Source: a virus
Direction: 5' to 3' (one strand)
IMG/VR virus record: IMGVR_UViG_3300035704_000392
Location: 1 to 28,813 of that record
Length of the DNA: 28,813 bases
Shown here: one piece after another, positions 13,911 to 21,856 of the stretch
How the letters are laid out: every line of letters starts with the position of its first letter
How positions within the stretch are numbered: the stretch's first letter is position 1
Made by a program: the position numbers and the translations under genes
Notes under the pieces: model-generated
Seen by the model: only the letters and a program-made list of their open reading frames with translations
The model's database searches: none
Told to the model about the DNA's origin: nothing

Positions 13911-15379
13911 AATGTGCCGCCGGTGGCGAGATCTGGCACCACCCCCGCGCAGAAGGTCCAGGCCGTTGCGGCCGGAATCCTCACCTTGAACCGCGAATAG
14001 CGCGTGTCCCGCCGGACGTCGCAACGACCGGTACGGGCATTCACCGGTACCTCCGCGCCTGCAATCGGCGTCGCCGAAGGCATGTCGCGAAAAGACAATG
14101 AGCCATAGAGACTCGCCGCATCAGTCACGGGCCGAAACCCGCGTATGGTTATGCGATTCTCGTCGGTACCCTGCTCCGCGCTTTCGATCGTCGCTTCCAG
14201 ATTCACGCCCCTGAAAAATCCGAGCACATGCGCGCCCGAAAACTGTGCGATCTCCGGTTGGGCGGCCGTGGCATACGCATCCAGGCTGAGAATCAAATCA
14301 TCCAGCGATGACGAAATGCTGTCGAGATTTTCCAGCGTCAGCCCGGTCTGAGACACGCCCAGCAAATACTCGCCGCTCGAAAGTACCGGGAAAAATCGAT
14401 CCAGCAGAAAATCATAGCCGAGCAGCTTGTCGTAATTTCCGAGCGCACCGGAGACGGATTTGTAGGCCCAATACACTCGCGTGCTGCGTGGATCGGCAGC
14501 GCCCATGAACAATTGCAGATTGCCCTTGTCGACGTCGGCGAGGAAAGTCCTGTCGACCTTTTCCCGGCCGATCTGCTCAGGTACGCCGCCTGGCTCGATC
14601 TTGTGAAACCCCTGACCTGCGTAGAAGAAGATTCGTTCCCCTGCCCGGATAATGGAATAAGGCGCGAACAGCCCCTTGTCCTGAGTGATGCGGTCGATCT
14701 GGAAAACGATCGGCGAGCCCGGCACAAAGGACATCCGCCGGATCGCCTGATCCTGAAAATTGATCCCCGCCTCGCCGCCCGCGACGCCGCGGACGATGCC
14801 GCCATCAGGGAAGTCCTGAAAGTCAGAGGAATTCGTGCCGGAAGTCCAACTGGCGGAGCTGTTGAAGCTGTTCAATCCGGACCACTGGACGCGGAATGGC
14901 GTCGAGAGCAATCCTGACAACACCAGGAAGCGCCCGACCACACTGATGTAGGCCGCTTGCGGCGGCGAGCCGAGCGCATCGGAAAATGCTGCTGCTGACG
15001 AAAGATCGAATACCTGCAGAACCGCATTGGCCTGTGTCGCAAAAACCAGGTTACCCGTTTGCGCGAATTGCCATTGCGCCGTGGAGGACACCGCCGAATA
15101 GACCGACCCGCCCTTTGAAACATCGGTCCAGGTGAAGTCCGTGTTGTTGAGCTTATAGAGTCTTGTGCTCGTGCCGGCGAATGTAATCACGCTGCCGTCC
15201 GATTTCAGCGCGTAGAAGGCGCCCCTGCAGGCCGACGGAAGCGACGACGTGTAAGCCGAAAAGGATGGAAACGGTCCGTAGCCATCGCCGCGCGGAATCA
15301 CATTCAGAATATTCCGGGTGGCTTGGCCTTCGTAGTCGCTGACATCCGGGCGGTAGTCGCCAATAGCAAGAAGCGGCAT
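13907..15379 (-). CDS. Tail hub / DNA stabilisation protein (P22 gp10-like)
   Basis: A 490-residue beta-rich protein. It begins MPLLAIGDYRPDVSDYEGQATRNILNVIPRGDGYGPFPSFSAYTSSLP. Repeated blade-like segments follow: GAFYALKSDGSVITFAGTSTRLYKL, WQFAQTGNLVFATQANAVLQVFDL, RFLVLSGLL, RIFFYAGQGFHKIEPGG. The opening, with N-V-I-P and G...FPSF, and the propeller-like repeats match phage stabilisation proteins of the P22 gp10 kind, which sit in the short tail hub and hold the packaged DNA. The end (SRFKVRIPAATAWTFCAGV) is also typical. It starts by a one-base stop/start overlap with the previous gene. The absence of a tape-measure gene supports a short-tail virion. Confidence 0.7.
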   Translation of the reverse strand: MPLLAIGDYRPDVSDYEGQATRNILNVIPRGDGYGPFPSFSAYTSSLPSACRGAFYALKSDGSVITFAGTSTRLYKLNNTDFTWTDVSKGGSVYSAVSSTAQWQFAQTGNLVFATQANAVLQVFDLSSAAAFSDALGSPPQAAYISVVGRFLVLSGLLSTPFRVQWSGLNSFNSSASWTSGTNSSDFQDFPDGGIVRGVAGGEAGINFQDQAIRRMSFVPGSPIVFQIDRITQDKGLFAPYSIIRAGERIFFYAGQGFHKIEPGGVPEQIGREKVDRTFLADVDKGNLQLFMGAADPRSTRVYWAYKSVSGALGNYDKLLGYDFLLDRFFPVLSSGEYLLGVSQTGLTLENLDSISSSLDDLILSLDAYATAAQPEIAQFSGAHVLGFFRGVNLEATIESAEQGTDENRITIRGFRPVTDAASLYGSLSFRDMPSATPIAGAEVPVNARTGRCDVRRDTRYSRFKVRIPAATAWTFCAGVVPDLATGGTL

Positions 15380-15990
15380 TATTCAGCGGTCCAGGTTTTG
15401 GGGTGAATGATAGCTGGCGTCCATGTTTCGGCCCTTTGCGGATTGTCGAGCCACGCACCAGACGAGGTGACCTTGCCCGTCCACGGTTCGCTCTCAATAA
15501 AATTTCCCCGCCAGCCATCGGTGTCGAACGGTCGCGGAAACCACGCCTCGAAATCGCGCGTGTAGTTCGCCTCAAAGCCGGCGACAGCGAATGAGCCCAT
15601 GCCGAATGATGCCGACGTGACCAGCGGCGCGGCATTTCCATTGATGGCGAATGCGACCGCGGATGGCGAAAACCGGACCATAAACGCTGCCACGCTACCG
15701 GCGATCGCATAGCCGCCAGCATTGCCGGCCAACCGGAGTTGAATCGCCGCGGCGTTACCGGCGGTCAACAAGCTACCGGCCGAAACGGCAAACCTCTCGC
15801 CAAATAACGCGACATTGCCTGCGGCCAAAACAGCAGCCGCATTCGCGCGCTGCGATAGATTGAAAAAGGGCATCTGGCCCGTGACGGCGAAAGCGACTGC
15901 GCCTGCGCTCAATACCGTGTTCGTTAGCCCACGGGCCGGCAATTGCCCCGGCGCGAGCCGCCCGAGCGCATCAAAACCGAGAAGCGACAT
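15379..15990 (-). CDS. Structural protein with six 20-residue beta repeats
   Basis: A 203-residue protein. Residues about 28-148 contain six imperfect repeats of about 20 residues, each of the form A-G-x-x-A-(F/L/Y)-A-(V/I)-x-G-x-x-A-x7. Examples are AGAVAFAVTGQM, AAAVLAAGNVALF, GSLLTAGNAAAIQ, GGYAIAGSVAAFM, AVAFAINGNAAPLV and GSFAVAGFEANYT. Similar repeats occur in many alphaproteobacterial phage proteins. A strand-turn-strand repeat suggests a stacked beta structure in the tail. The C-terminal 55 residues (FEAWFPRPFDTDGWRGNF, ending WTPAIIHPKTWTAE) are Trp/Pro-rich and differ. Its gene lies between a 63-residue protein and the hub gene, overlapping the latter by one base. Confidence 0.7.
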   Translation of the reverse strand: MSLLGFDALGRLAPGQLPARGLTNTVLSAGAVAFAVTGQMPFFNLSQRANAAAVLAAGNVALFGERFAVSAGSLLTAGNAAAIQLRLAGNAGGYAIAGSVAAFMVRFSPSAVAFAINGNAAPLVTSASFGMGSFAVAGFEANYTRDFEAWFPRPFDTDGWRGNFIESEPWTGKVTSSGAWLDNPQRAETWTPAIIHPKTWTAE

Positions 15991-15993
15991 GCC

Positions 15994-16185
15994 TCACTCA
16001 CGCGGGTCGGCGGAAATCGCGGCGGCATTGGCGGGCCTGACCTCGATTTCGATGATGCTATTTGCCACACCTTCGATCATTGCAAGCGCACCTTGCACCA
16101 GGCTCCATTCGGCTCCGGTAGTCGGGACAATCCCATGCGCACGCTGCAGATACATGACCAGCGCCGCCGCTTGTTTCTTGTTCAC
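15994..16185 (-). CDS. Small phage protein, unknown function
   Basis: A 63-residue protein starting at a GTG with AGGAG about 9 bases upstream. It is a helical protein, MNKKQAAALVMYLQRAHGIVPTTGAEWSLVQGALAMIEGVANSI, with an acidic and hydrophobic ending (IIEIEVRPANAAAISADPRE). Tight spacing (3 bases) to the next gene places it in the tail operon. It might be an assembly chaperone or connector; no family is recognised. Confidence 0.6.
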   Translation of the reverse strand: MNKKQAAALVMYLQRAHGIVPTTGAEWSLVQGALAMIEGVANSIIEIEVRPANAAAISADPRE

Positions 16186-16219
16186 GAGGGCGTCTCCTGT
16201 TTGGCGGCGAGCGCAATTG

Positions 16220-17053
16220 TCAACTTACAGCCCACACACCCCAGGAGAAGCCCCTGGTTGTGACGCCGGAGCCGGTGAATATGCGCCAAGTATTCGTGCC
16301 GGTGTCGAAACCAATGCTGTATGTGTTCGCGGCGGGAGTGGTCGAAAGTGTCCACAGGCCGCTGGAAGCCAGCACCGAAATTCCGGCAAACGTCCCGAGG
16401 AAGGCGATAATCCAATCACCTGTGGTATTACCTTCTCGAATGAAGATAAATCCAGCTTGGTTCCCAAGGATCTGGACGCTCGAAGACGCCCCGACGTTGG
16501 TTATTGTTGCCGTCTGCAAATGCGGTTGGCCTGCCGCCGTCGATGGAACGATCTTGCCGCCGACGGACAACGCGCCGCCAACGCCAAGGCCGCCGGCAAA
16601 CTTGCCGGAGCCTGTCGTTGGGGAAGTGGATGCCGTGCTGTCACTGACGGCCAGTGCTCCCGCCAGGGTGCTGACGCCAGTAACGGCGAGCGTGCCGGCA
16701 ACGCTGATATTGCCGGTGAAAGCGTTGCTGGCCTTGGTCAGCGAGGGCAAATCCTCCGCAAGCGCAACGATCGCAACTTGCGGCACTGTCGAAAACGATA
16801 TTTTCGCCGTTGTGCCGAGCGAGTTGAACAGAACGGTGGTGCGCGCAAAAACGCCGGTCGCGCTGTTGTAGGCTCCGAAGCCCACTTCCCATTGTGAAAG
16901 GTCGGCGCTTTCGGCGCGGTAACGATAGACGACGCCGTTGACGGCGCCGGCGGCTGTCGGGCCCTGATATCCGGTTGCCGCGACGGCAACGGCCCAGTCG
17001 GTGGTGCCGCCCGCAACGGGAGTGAACCGGCAGATGTCGAGAAATTCAGCCAT
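16220..17053 (-). CDS. Tail fibre/spike-like protein
   Basis: A 277-residue protein one base after the stop of the gene before it. The N-terminal half (MAEFLDICRFTPVAGGTTDWAVAVAATGYQGPTAAGAVNGVVYRYRAES) resembles the head-binding part of phage fibres. The region about 105-170 has Gly/Ala/Ser/Thr-rich shaft-like repeats (GNISVAGTLAVTGVSTLAGALAVSDSTAST, GKFAGGLGVGGALSVGGKI). A beta-rich end (ILGNQAGFIFIREGNTTGDWIIAFLGTFAGISVLASSG, then TYSIGFDTGTNTWRIF) may be the tip. Likely a trimeric fibre or spike of the short tail. The receptor is unknown. Confidence 0.72.
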   Translation of the reverse strand: MAEFLDICRFTPVAGGTTDWAVAVAATGYQGPTAAGAVNGVVYRYRAESADLSQWEVGFGAYNSATGVFARTTVLFNSLGTTAKISFSTVPQVAIVALAEDLPSLTKASNAFTGNISVAGTLAVTGVSTLAGALAVSDSTASTSPTTGSGKFAGGLGVGGALSVGGKIVPSTAAGQPHLQTATITNVGASSSVQILGNQAGFIFIREGNTTGDWIIAFLGTFAGISVLASSGLWTLSTTPAANTYSIGFDTGTNTWRIFTGSGVTTRGFSWGVWAVS

Positions 17054-17054
17054 C

Positions 17055-17480
17055 TCAGGTGATCGTCAGAACCGGCGAGGCAAGACTGACGGTGAACGTG
17101 TTTCCATTGGTCAAGGTGATCGCTGTGCCGTAATCCCACCAGCCGATCAGCGGCTGAGTGGCCGACGTTGAATTGTAAAGCACGGCAAATTCAAACGGTC
17201 CGATCGAGCCGCCGGAAGCCGTCCACGCCGGATTTGTGCCGCCGGACAATGAGAACGTGCCGGAGCTCTGAACGCCGGTAATGGCGCCGATCGAAACGCC
17301 TCCCGCCGCGTATCCGTTGGCACTCGGAAGATCGGCAGGCGTGTTGTATGCGGTGTTCGTCGCCAAAGGCGCGGTGTTGGTGAGGTACACCTTATAAACC
17401 TGCGCCGTGCCCGTCTTCATGTCGTGCAGCGCGTGCGCGACGTCCCCGACAAAGCAATTGAACTTGTTGAATGATGCCAT
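17055..17480 (-). CDS. Virion structural protein, beta-rich
   Basis: A 141-residue protein starting MASFNKFNCFVGDVAHALHDMKTGTAQVYKVYLTNTAPLATNTAYNTPADLP, followed by Gly/Ser/Thr-rich beta sequence (GGVSIGAITGVQSSGTFSLSGGTNPAWTASGGSIGPFEFAVLYN). The opening FNKFNCFVGDVAHALHDM with V-x-L-T-N-T-A-P is a pattern I recall from small tail-region proteins of many phages, described only as structural. It lies between the connector adaptor and the fibre-like gene, so it may be a tail tube or fibre base part. Confidence 0.72.
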   Translation of the reverse strand: MASFNKFNCFVGDVAHALHDMKTGTAQVYKVYLTNTAPLATNTAYNTPADLPSANGYAAGGVSIGAITGVQSSGTFSLSGGTNPAWTASGGSIGPFEFAVLYNSTSATQPLIGWWDYGTAITLTNGNTFTVSLASPVLTIT

Positions 17481-17490
17481 CGCTATGGTC

Positions 17491-18144
17491 CTAGATGATC
17501 TGGCCGGAGACGCTGACCGTCATTGGTCCGGCGTTGAACGTCGATGTCAGCCCAAGATTGTTGAGATCGTTCAGCGCCGCGGAAAGGCCGAGTGCCCAGA
17601 TCTGGATGCGGCCGTCTTCCTTGATGTAAGGAGCAGATTCCAGCAGCGCGCCGTAGAGATAAAGATCAGGGGCTTTTTCCAAGAGCCAATTAGTGGCATT
17701 GGATGCAAGCGGCGGAATGCTCTGCCGGTACACCATCTCGATGGTGTAGGCGGCGTTCGGTGTCGGCGCCAATTCGATCTCTTCGCCAAATACCGTGAAG
17801 TACCGCGGCTGGCCGCCGAGATCGGACCTGGCGAACCGGTACTCGTCCATCTGCGTACCGGATTTGAATTCGAGGCACGGCTTTCCCGTCACGCTCGAAA
17901 GCCTGACGCGGCGCATGGACTGGAAGTCCGCCGGCAGCGAGATAAATTCCGGCTCGCCTGATGCGGTGTTGACCAGCGCGGTTGAGCGCTGCTCCATTTG
18001 GCGCACGAATAGTTGCCGGTTGAACTTTGCTTCCGCGAGCTGGATGAAAGTCGGGATGCGGACAATCAGGGTCGCATCCTGATCTCTTGCGAGATATTCG
18101 ATGACCGCCGCCTGCAGCGATGTGTAGTCGATGATTTGTGTCAC
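17491..18144 (-). CDS. Head-tail adaptor protein (SU10 adaptor-like)
   Basis: A 217-residue protein. I chose the GTG at 18144 because it overlaps the previous stop (GTGA). Residues 1-100 are helical (IIDYTSLQAAVIEYLARDQDATLIVRIPTFIQLAEAKFNRQLFVRQMEQRS). A beta part follows (FISLPADFQSMRRVRLSS, RYFTVFGEEIELAPTPNAAYTIEMVYRQSIPPL) and a helical end (NWLLEKAPDLYLYGALLESAPYIKED). This order, with the A-x-x-D-L-Y-L-Y-G-A-L-L motif, is that of head-tail connector adaptors of SU10-like podoviruses. It would bind below the portal ring. It directly follows the 111-residue protein and precedes tail genes. Confidence 0.75.
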   Translation of the reverse strand: MTQIIDYTSLQAAVIEYLARDQDATLIVRIPTFIQLAEAKFNRQLFVRQMEQRSTALVNTASGEPEFISLPADFQSMRRVRLSSVTGKPCLEFKSGTQMDEYRFARSDLGGQPRYFTVFGEEIELAPTPNAAYTIEMVYRQSIPPLASNATNWLLEKAPDLYLYGALLESAPYIKEDGRIQIWALGLSAALNDLNNLGLTSTFNAGPMTVSVSGQII

Positions 18145-18476
18145 GCAAGCTCCGCTGACCAGCCGGATTGCAGTCTCGGCCGGTCGGTTCGCAAATAGGC
18201 CCATTCGGGATCGCCGAGTTTCTTCTGGACGATCTGATCGAACTCAGGGGTAAACATGCGCAGATGCGTGTTGCCGGCGGCATGCTGCTCATCAAGCCAT
18301 TTGACGTAAATGACGTTTGGGATCCGCGCGACGTGCCGGCCCCAATCGCTGCTCTGTTCGCAGCGGCGCGATTGCTTGTTCCATTCCAGAATCGGTTCGA
18401 CGTCCTGGACATGCTCGATCGCCAGGTCTTCACCATTGCTGTCGAGATGAGGCCGGATCAGAACGCCGTCCATCAT
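18141..18476 (-). CDS. Conserved phage protein near the connector
   Basis: A 111-residue protein beginning at either of two adjacent ATG codons (18476 or 18473); the first overlaps the preceding stop (ATGA). It reads MMDGVLIRPHLDSNGEDLAIEHVQDVEPILEWNKQSRRCEQSSDWGRHVARIPNVIYVKWLDEQHAAGNTHLRMFTPEFDQIVQKKLGDPEWAYLRT. I associate this pattern (V.PIL..N, GRHVA.IP, FD..V..KL.DP...YLRT) with small virion or connector proteins of many tailed phages, with no known activity. The order (capsid, decoration-like, this gene, adaptor) supports a head completion role. Confidence 0.7.
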   Translation of the reverse strand: MMDGVLIRPHLDSNGEDLAIEHVQDVEPILEWNKQSRRCEQSSDWGRHVARIPNVIYVKWLDEQHAAGNTHLRMFTPEFDQIVQKKLGDPEWAYLRTDRPRLQSGWSAELA

Positions 18477-18784
18477 GACATTTCCGTGACCCACAGCGTT
18501 CCCGCTGTCGCAGTGACGAGGCCGTTGGTGCTGGCCTTGATGGCGGAGATGCGCTGACCGGGACTGACGATCACGTATTCGATCGCGTTGGCCGGAAGAT
18601 ACGCATCGGCCGTTGTCGCATTCTGCGCACCGTCGCCGATTTTGTAACAACAGCCCGAATTGGAGACCAGACGAAGCTGGTAGGTCTCGGGACCGAACGC
18701 ATTCGCGATGGCCACGCTGGCATCGAATGCGATCGTCTGAGACGAACCGTTCCGAGAAGATGGTTGTTTCGGAAAGAACGACAT
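18473..18784 (-). CDS. Small head-region structural protein
   Basis: A 103-residue protein starting right after the stop of the 120-residue protein. The sequence MSFFPKQPSSRNGSSQTIAFDASVAIANAFGPETYQLRLVSNSGCCYKIGDGAQNATTADAYLPANAIEYVIVSPGQRISAIKAS is beta-rich with one Cys-Cys pair. The ending GTLWVTEMS fits a small beta barrel. It may decorate the capsid or stop the head-tail joint. No characterised homologue is known to me. Confidence 0.65.
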   Translation of the reverse strand: MSFFPKQPSSRNGSSQTIAFDASVAIANAFGPETYQLRLVSNSGCCYKIGDGAQNATTADAYLPANAIEYVIVSPGQRISAIKASTNGLVTATAGTLWVTEMS

Positions 18785-19147
18785 TTACGCGGCCCTCACG
18801 CTGACGGAGTAATGCATCGGAACCGACACGCCCGAGGCACCGGAAGGCGTCAGGACGATCACGTCATCCTCGTTCAGGTAAGCGGGTGATGGCGGCGTCA
18901 CCGAAAACAACTGCCCCGCGGCCGAGCCTGCCTGGGTCACCGTGAAACTCGCAAGCGTGGTCGAATTGGCCGATAGGGTAACAGCGGCATCCGAGGTGGT
19001 GATGGCGCCGCCGAGAATGCCGGTCGCCTTCAGAAGCCTGCAACGGAAGGGCACGCGGATGTAAGCGGCGACAGGGCTAGCGCCGCAGGACGGCGTATAG
19101 GCCGTAAGGTCGGTGGTGTTGAGCGTATGATTGCCGGGAAGCGACAT
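18785..19147 (-). CDS. Possible capsid decoration protein
   Basis: A 120-residue protein with GGAG about 9 bases before its ATG. It is beta-rich: MSLPGNHTLNTTDLTAYTPSCGASPVAAYIRVPFRCRLLKATGILGGAITTSDAAVTLSANSTTLASFTVTQAGSAAGQLFSV. The ending VIVLTPSGASGVSVPMHYSVSVRAA fits a jelly-roll or Ig-like fold. Position directly after the major capsid gene is that of decoration or head-stabilising proteins. The function is inferred from position and fold only. Confidence 0.65.
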   Translation of the reverse strand: MSLPGNHTLNTTDLTAYTPSCGASPVAAYIRVPFRCRLLKATGILGGAITTSDAAVTLSANSTTLASFTVTQAGSAAGQLFSVTPPSPAYLNEDDVIVLTPSGASGVSVPMHYSVSVRAA

Positions 19148-19201
19148 CTAGGGAATCTCCAGAAGAATGGGCGATGAAATGGGCGTCGGCACGAGCGAGG
19201 T

Positions 19202-19248
19202 GGCGAAGCAATCCGGCAGCCGTCGCTCGGCTTTCGGATCGCTTCGCC
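19202..19248 (-). terminator. Long hairpin between capsid and next gene
   Basis: Two 14-base arms (19202-19215 and 19235-19248) pair with one mismatch; the loop contains a second small GCCG/CGGC stem. On the minus strand no uridine tract follows. It sits just after the capsid stop at 19272. It could protect the capsid mRNA or partly stop transcription so that capsid is made in excess over the genes below. Confidence 0.5.
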
Positions 19249-19271
19249 CTAGCTCTTGCTGACGAGGCCGA

Positions 19272-20234
19272 TCAGGATGCGGTGTTATCGAACACGCCGC
19301 CGCTGGCTTTTTCGTTCCGGGCGACCAGCGCGTACTCCGCCAGAATCTGGCAGCGATCGGAGTCGCCGGTTTTGGCCAGCGGGACCGAGATCATGTTGCG
19401 GCCGTTCAAATAGGCGACCGCCCATTTGTCCATCTCAAGCACCAGCACATCCCGAGCGCGCTGGAAGCGGTTTGCCACCACCTTGAGCTTGCCGAAGTCG
19501 GACTCGTAGGCGTCGACCGAAGCCACGATCTTCTTCGACTTGGCTTCCTCGATCGCGGTGGCGCGGCCGGTGAAGGTCGAGAACACCTGTTTGTTGAAGG
19601 CGCCGGTCAGAATCGTGCCCGGCTTGCCGCCATTGATCCAGATCGAGGACAGCACGCTCTTCAATCGCGCCTCCGTGAAAGCAATCTGGGTGCCATCGCT
19701 GCGTGTACCGGTGCCGTCGGTCACCGATGGATCGGCAGGCGAACCGGCGCTGCCCTTCGAGGTGTTGGATGCGATCCATGACAGGATCGAAGCCGTAAGC
19801 CGCGGCGTGGTGGTGTTGCCACTTACCTTGGCCTGGTTGGTTCCGACAAGGATAGTCTCGATGTCGCGCTTGAGCTCGAGGCCTTTCAGCATTTCCTGAT
19901 ATGCCAGTTCGTTGTCGCGGCCGGCGTGATCGACGGCCTGCTGGGTGCCCGAGACGCGTGCCACCTTGTAGGAGATCTGGCAGAGATTGCCCAGGCGAAC
20001 CGTGGGCGTGCTCACGGTCGTGGTGGGATCGTCGCCTTCGAGCTGCGCATTCGCCGCGGAAGCCGCGGCCAGCGCCTGGGTTTGCCATTCGTGATTGACG
20101 GCCGAGGCTTTTTCCTTTTCGGCGCCGCTCATGAAGGGCGTGTCGGTCGGATCGATCCGATAGATCATATCCGAGAGATCTTCGCGGTTGCCAACCGCCT
20201 GATAGGTGGCAAAGGTTGAAGTCGGTAGAGACAT
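19272..20234 (-). CDS. Major capsid protein (DUF5309 / SU10-like)
   Basis: A 320-residue protein. The ATG at 20234 is used because AAGGA lies 8 bases upstream; two earlier ATGs fall in that ribosome site. It reads MSLPTSTFATYQAVGNREDLSDMIYRIDPTDTPFMSGAEKEKA, then a long extended stretch, LCQISYKVARVSGTQQAVDHAG and DNELAYQEMLKGLELKRDIETILVG. Later come LKSVLSSIWINGGKPGTILTGAFNKQVFSTF, FGKLKVVANRFQRARDVLVLEMDKWAVAYL and a short end. This is the DUF5309 family of HK97-fold capsid proteins found in SU10-type and related phages. It is the first gene after the terminator and open-frame region at 20237-20590, so it may be read from an upstream operon or a promoter of its own that I could not find. 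Confidence 0.9.
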   Translation of the reverse strand: MSLPTSTFATYQAVGNREDLSDMIYRIDPTDTPFMSGAEKEKASAVNHEWQTQALAAASAANAQLEGDDPTTTVSTPTVRLGNLCQISYKVARVSGTQQAVDHAGRDNELAYQEMLKGLELKRDIETILVGTNQAKVSGNTTTPRLTASILSWIASNTSKGSAGSPADPSVTDGTGTRSDGTQIAFTEARLKSVLSSIWINGGKPGTILTGAFNKQVFSTFTGRATAIEEAKSKKIVASVDAYESDFGKLKVVANRFQRARDVLVLEMDKWAVAYLNGRNMISVPLAKTGDSDRCQILAEYALVARNEKASGGVFDNTAS

Positions 20235-20236
20235 GG

Positions 20237-20470
20237 TCATTCCTTGCAATTGTCCAGCGCTCTGCGGTCCGAAGCTGCGCGGGGCGCAACTGGAAGCCGC
20301 GCTCTTTGAGCGAGCCGGTGCGATCGAGTCCGCCAGGCGGACGTGGATGGGTTCAAGATTCTGAAGACCTCGGCGGCGCGATGGCGCGGAAGCATCGCTT
20401 CCGGTTCGGCTTCCATGATGTCTTCGCCGGGCGCCTGCTCTATTGCAGGGTCGGCGTTGGCTCGCGCCAA
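20237..20470 (-). CDS. Open frame before the capsid gene, possible gene remnant
   Basis: A 77-residue frame beginning at TTG; the frame stays open back to 20524. The first part (ARANADPAIEQAPGEDIMEAEPEAMLPRHRAAEVFRILNPSTSA) has GC-ending codons and an acidic helical composition like coding sequence. The later part (RLPVAPRAASDRRALDNCKE) looks like a shadow, while a different frame reads better, so a frameshift near 20340 is likely. A small scaffold-like or head gene could once have stood before the capsid. No homologue recognised and no ribosome site seen. Confidence 0.25.
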   Translation of the reverse strand: MARANADPAIEQAPGEDIMEAEPEAMLPRHRAAEVFRILNPSTSAWRTRSHRLAQRARLPVAPRAASDRRALDNCKE

Positions 20471-20557
20471 TTCATTTGCTGCGGTCGCCCGAAGAGCGCG
20501 CTCGGCAGCGAATTGTTTGTCAGCTCATGTCGTCTCTCATGGTCTCGTGCCGACATG

Positions 20558-20590
20558 AAAAAACCCGCGATCGGCTTTCCCCGACGCGGG
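20558..20590 (-). terminator. Rho-independent terminator of module C
   Basis: On the minus strand CCCGCG-T-CGG pairs with CCG-A-T-CGCGGG around a GGAAAG loop (20564-20590), followed by six T (20558-20563). It is a classical intrinsic terminator. It ends transcription from promoter C before the capsid region. Confidence 0.85.
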
Positions 20591-20704
20591 CCTGTCATTC
20601 TTTCGATGATGAACTTATGCCGGTGATTTCCCCGACGTGTCAAACTTTTTTGTTGCACGTGTTGTCGCGATGTTGAGCATTGATTAAAGCGCTTCGCGAA
20701 CTGC

Positions 20705-21087
20705 TCAGCAGAGCGCCATGCGCGCGCCTGAGGGGACGGGCTCGAACGGCCGGCGGCGGAACGGCCAGCTTATTGCGTTCGCCTGCCGAGATACCTGATC
20801 GGTCTGTCGTCCGCTGGAGAGCCAGGCCGGCAGCGATGGCTCCTGCGAATCGATTCCCAGAAAATCTGTCCAATCTCCGATGCCGTTGCCATCCCCGATC
20901 GGTTTCGCAACACCCTGGAGCCGCGCCATTTGCGACCCTTGACCGTAGTCATTAAATGGCGACCGCGGTTTGCTTGCCGCGACGGGTCTCTGACATACGC
21001 GCCGCTGCGCATGAGAAACTTCGCCGGTACGTAACCAGTTAACTGGCGATTTCGCTCGGTGCCAACATAAAAACGTGGGTCTGTCAT
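20705..21087 (-). pseudogene. Frameshifted cargo-like gene of module C
   Basis: From the ATG at 21087 one frame reads MTDPRFYVGTERNRQLTGYVPAKFLMRSGAYVRDPSRQANRG. It then turns into Arg/Lys-rich shadow, while the overlapping frame continues with plausible protein: SPFNDYGQGSQMARLQGVAKPIGDGNGIGDWTDFLGIDSQEPSLPAW. The change of frame lies near 20950-20960. The block N-G-I-G-D-W-T-D-F-L-G-I-D-x-x-x-P resembles the tails of the cargo-like proteins of modules A (G-N-D-V-T-A-W-T...G-V-D-P-R-N-P) and B. The repaired product would be about 125 residues. It follows the membrane protein by 15 bases and is followed by a strong terminator. A sequencing error is an alternative to a true frameshift. Confidence 0.45.
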
Positions 21088-21102
21088 ATCTTCGCTCGGC
21101 CA

Positions 21103-21798
21103 TCATAAAGTCGGCGCATACCAATACCGCTCGTCGTCGCCATCAAATTCAATCTCTCCAATCGTAATTTGGTAGAAATTTCCGAACAGCTCACTCGCAC
21201 GTCCTTGCTGGTTGATGAGCAGTTTCTGTGGAGAAAAATGCGACATCGCCGCCTTCCATTCGGGCGTTCTTTGCGACAGTGGCAACACGAACTCTCCCGT
21301 CGTGTCGTAAAATACGTCAACTATCGTTTCGTTCCCTATTACAAGTGTCTCGCATCTGCCGAGCTTCTGCTCTACGCCTTGCTCGACAAACCAAATCATT
21401 TGGCATTGCGCCAGATATCTATCGATCGGAGAAGCGTGGATACGAAACGCCTCCGCATAGAGCCAACGAAACAGAGGCGATCCGCGTCGTACGTAGAAGG
21501 GATTCAGAGCGATGGCCAAAATCACGACAAGGATCGCGGTATCTTTCCATCTGTGCCGAAACAAGGCACCCAAAAAAAGGAAGAATAAAACAAGCAAACA
21601 GACGAAGTATATCCGTGCCAACGGGGTAAACAAATCGGGATGAGAGAACGCCAGAAGCGTCATCCCAAGCCGGCTCCCGACAATCAGAGCGAGCAACACA
21701 TATTTTAAAAGACCCGGCTTCCACCAGGATAGTCGCGGTCGCATATCGCTGGCACTCGGTTCAATGGTCGGAGTCGACGGGTTTGCACCAGAACTCAT
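21103..21798 (-). CDS. Three-helix membrane protein, immunity candidate (module C)
   Basis: A 231-residue protein (ATG at 21798; a GTG at 21807 would add three residues). After a polar start come three membrane segments: LLKYVLLALIVGSRLGMTLLAF (about 30-51), IYFVCLLVLFFLFLGALF (about 63-80) and TAILVVILAIALNPFYV (about 86-102). A soluble part of about 125 residues follows with two cysteines (LAQCQMIWFVEQ, KLGRCETLVIG) and IVDVFYDTTGEFVLPLSQRTPEWKAAM, which I place in the periplasm. No homologous function is known to me. It has its own promoter with a LexA-like box and stands where modules A and B have their membrane or exported protein, so immunity is the best guess. Confidence 0.7.
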   Translation of the reverse strand: MSSGANPSTPTIEPSASDMRPRLSWWKPGLLKYVLLALIVGSRLGMTLLAFSHPDLFTPLARIYFVCLLVLFFLFLGALFRHRWKDTAILVVILAIALNPFYVRRGSPLFRWLYAEAFRIHASPIDRYLAQCQMIWFVEQGVEQKLGRCETLVIGNETIVDVFYDTTGEFVLPLSQRTPEWKAAMSHFSPQKLLINQQGRASELFGNFYQITIGEIEFDGDDERYWYAPTL

Positions 21799-21856
21799 GT
21801 TGCCCACGATCGGCTACGTTCCGGGCCATCCCGCAGATATCCGCAGCCCTCTACTT

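Noticed and set aside
15815-16897. Long plus-strand open frame of 360 codons
   Set aside because: It is antisense to four compact tail genes with good starts and family signals; its product is rich in Arg/Ala/Cys and looks like a GC-rich shadow.
20614-20643. Promoter-like TTGACA, 18-base spacer, CATAAG on the minus strand
   Set aside because: A strong terminator follows within about 25 bases of the expected start, so it could yield only a tiny RNA; probably chance.
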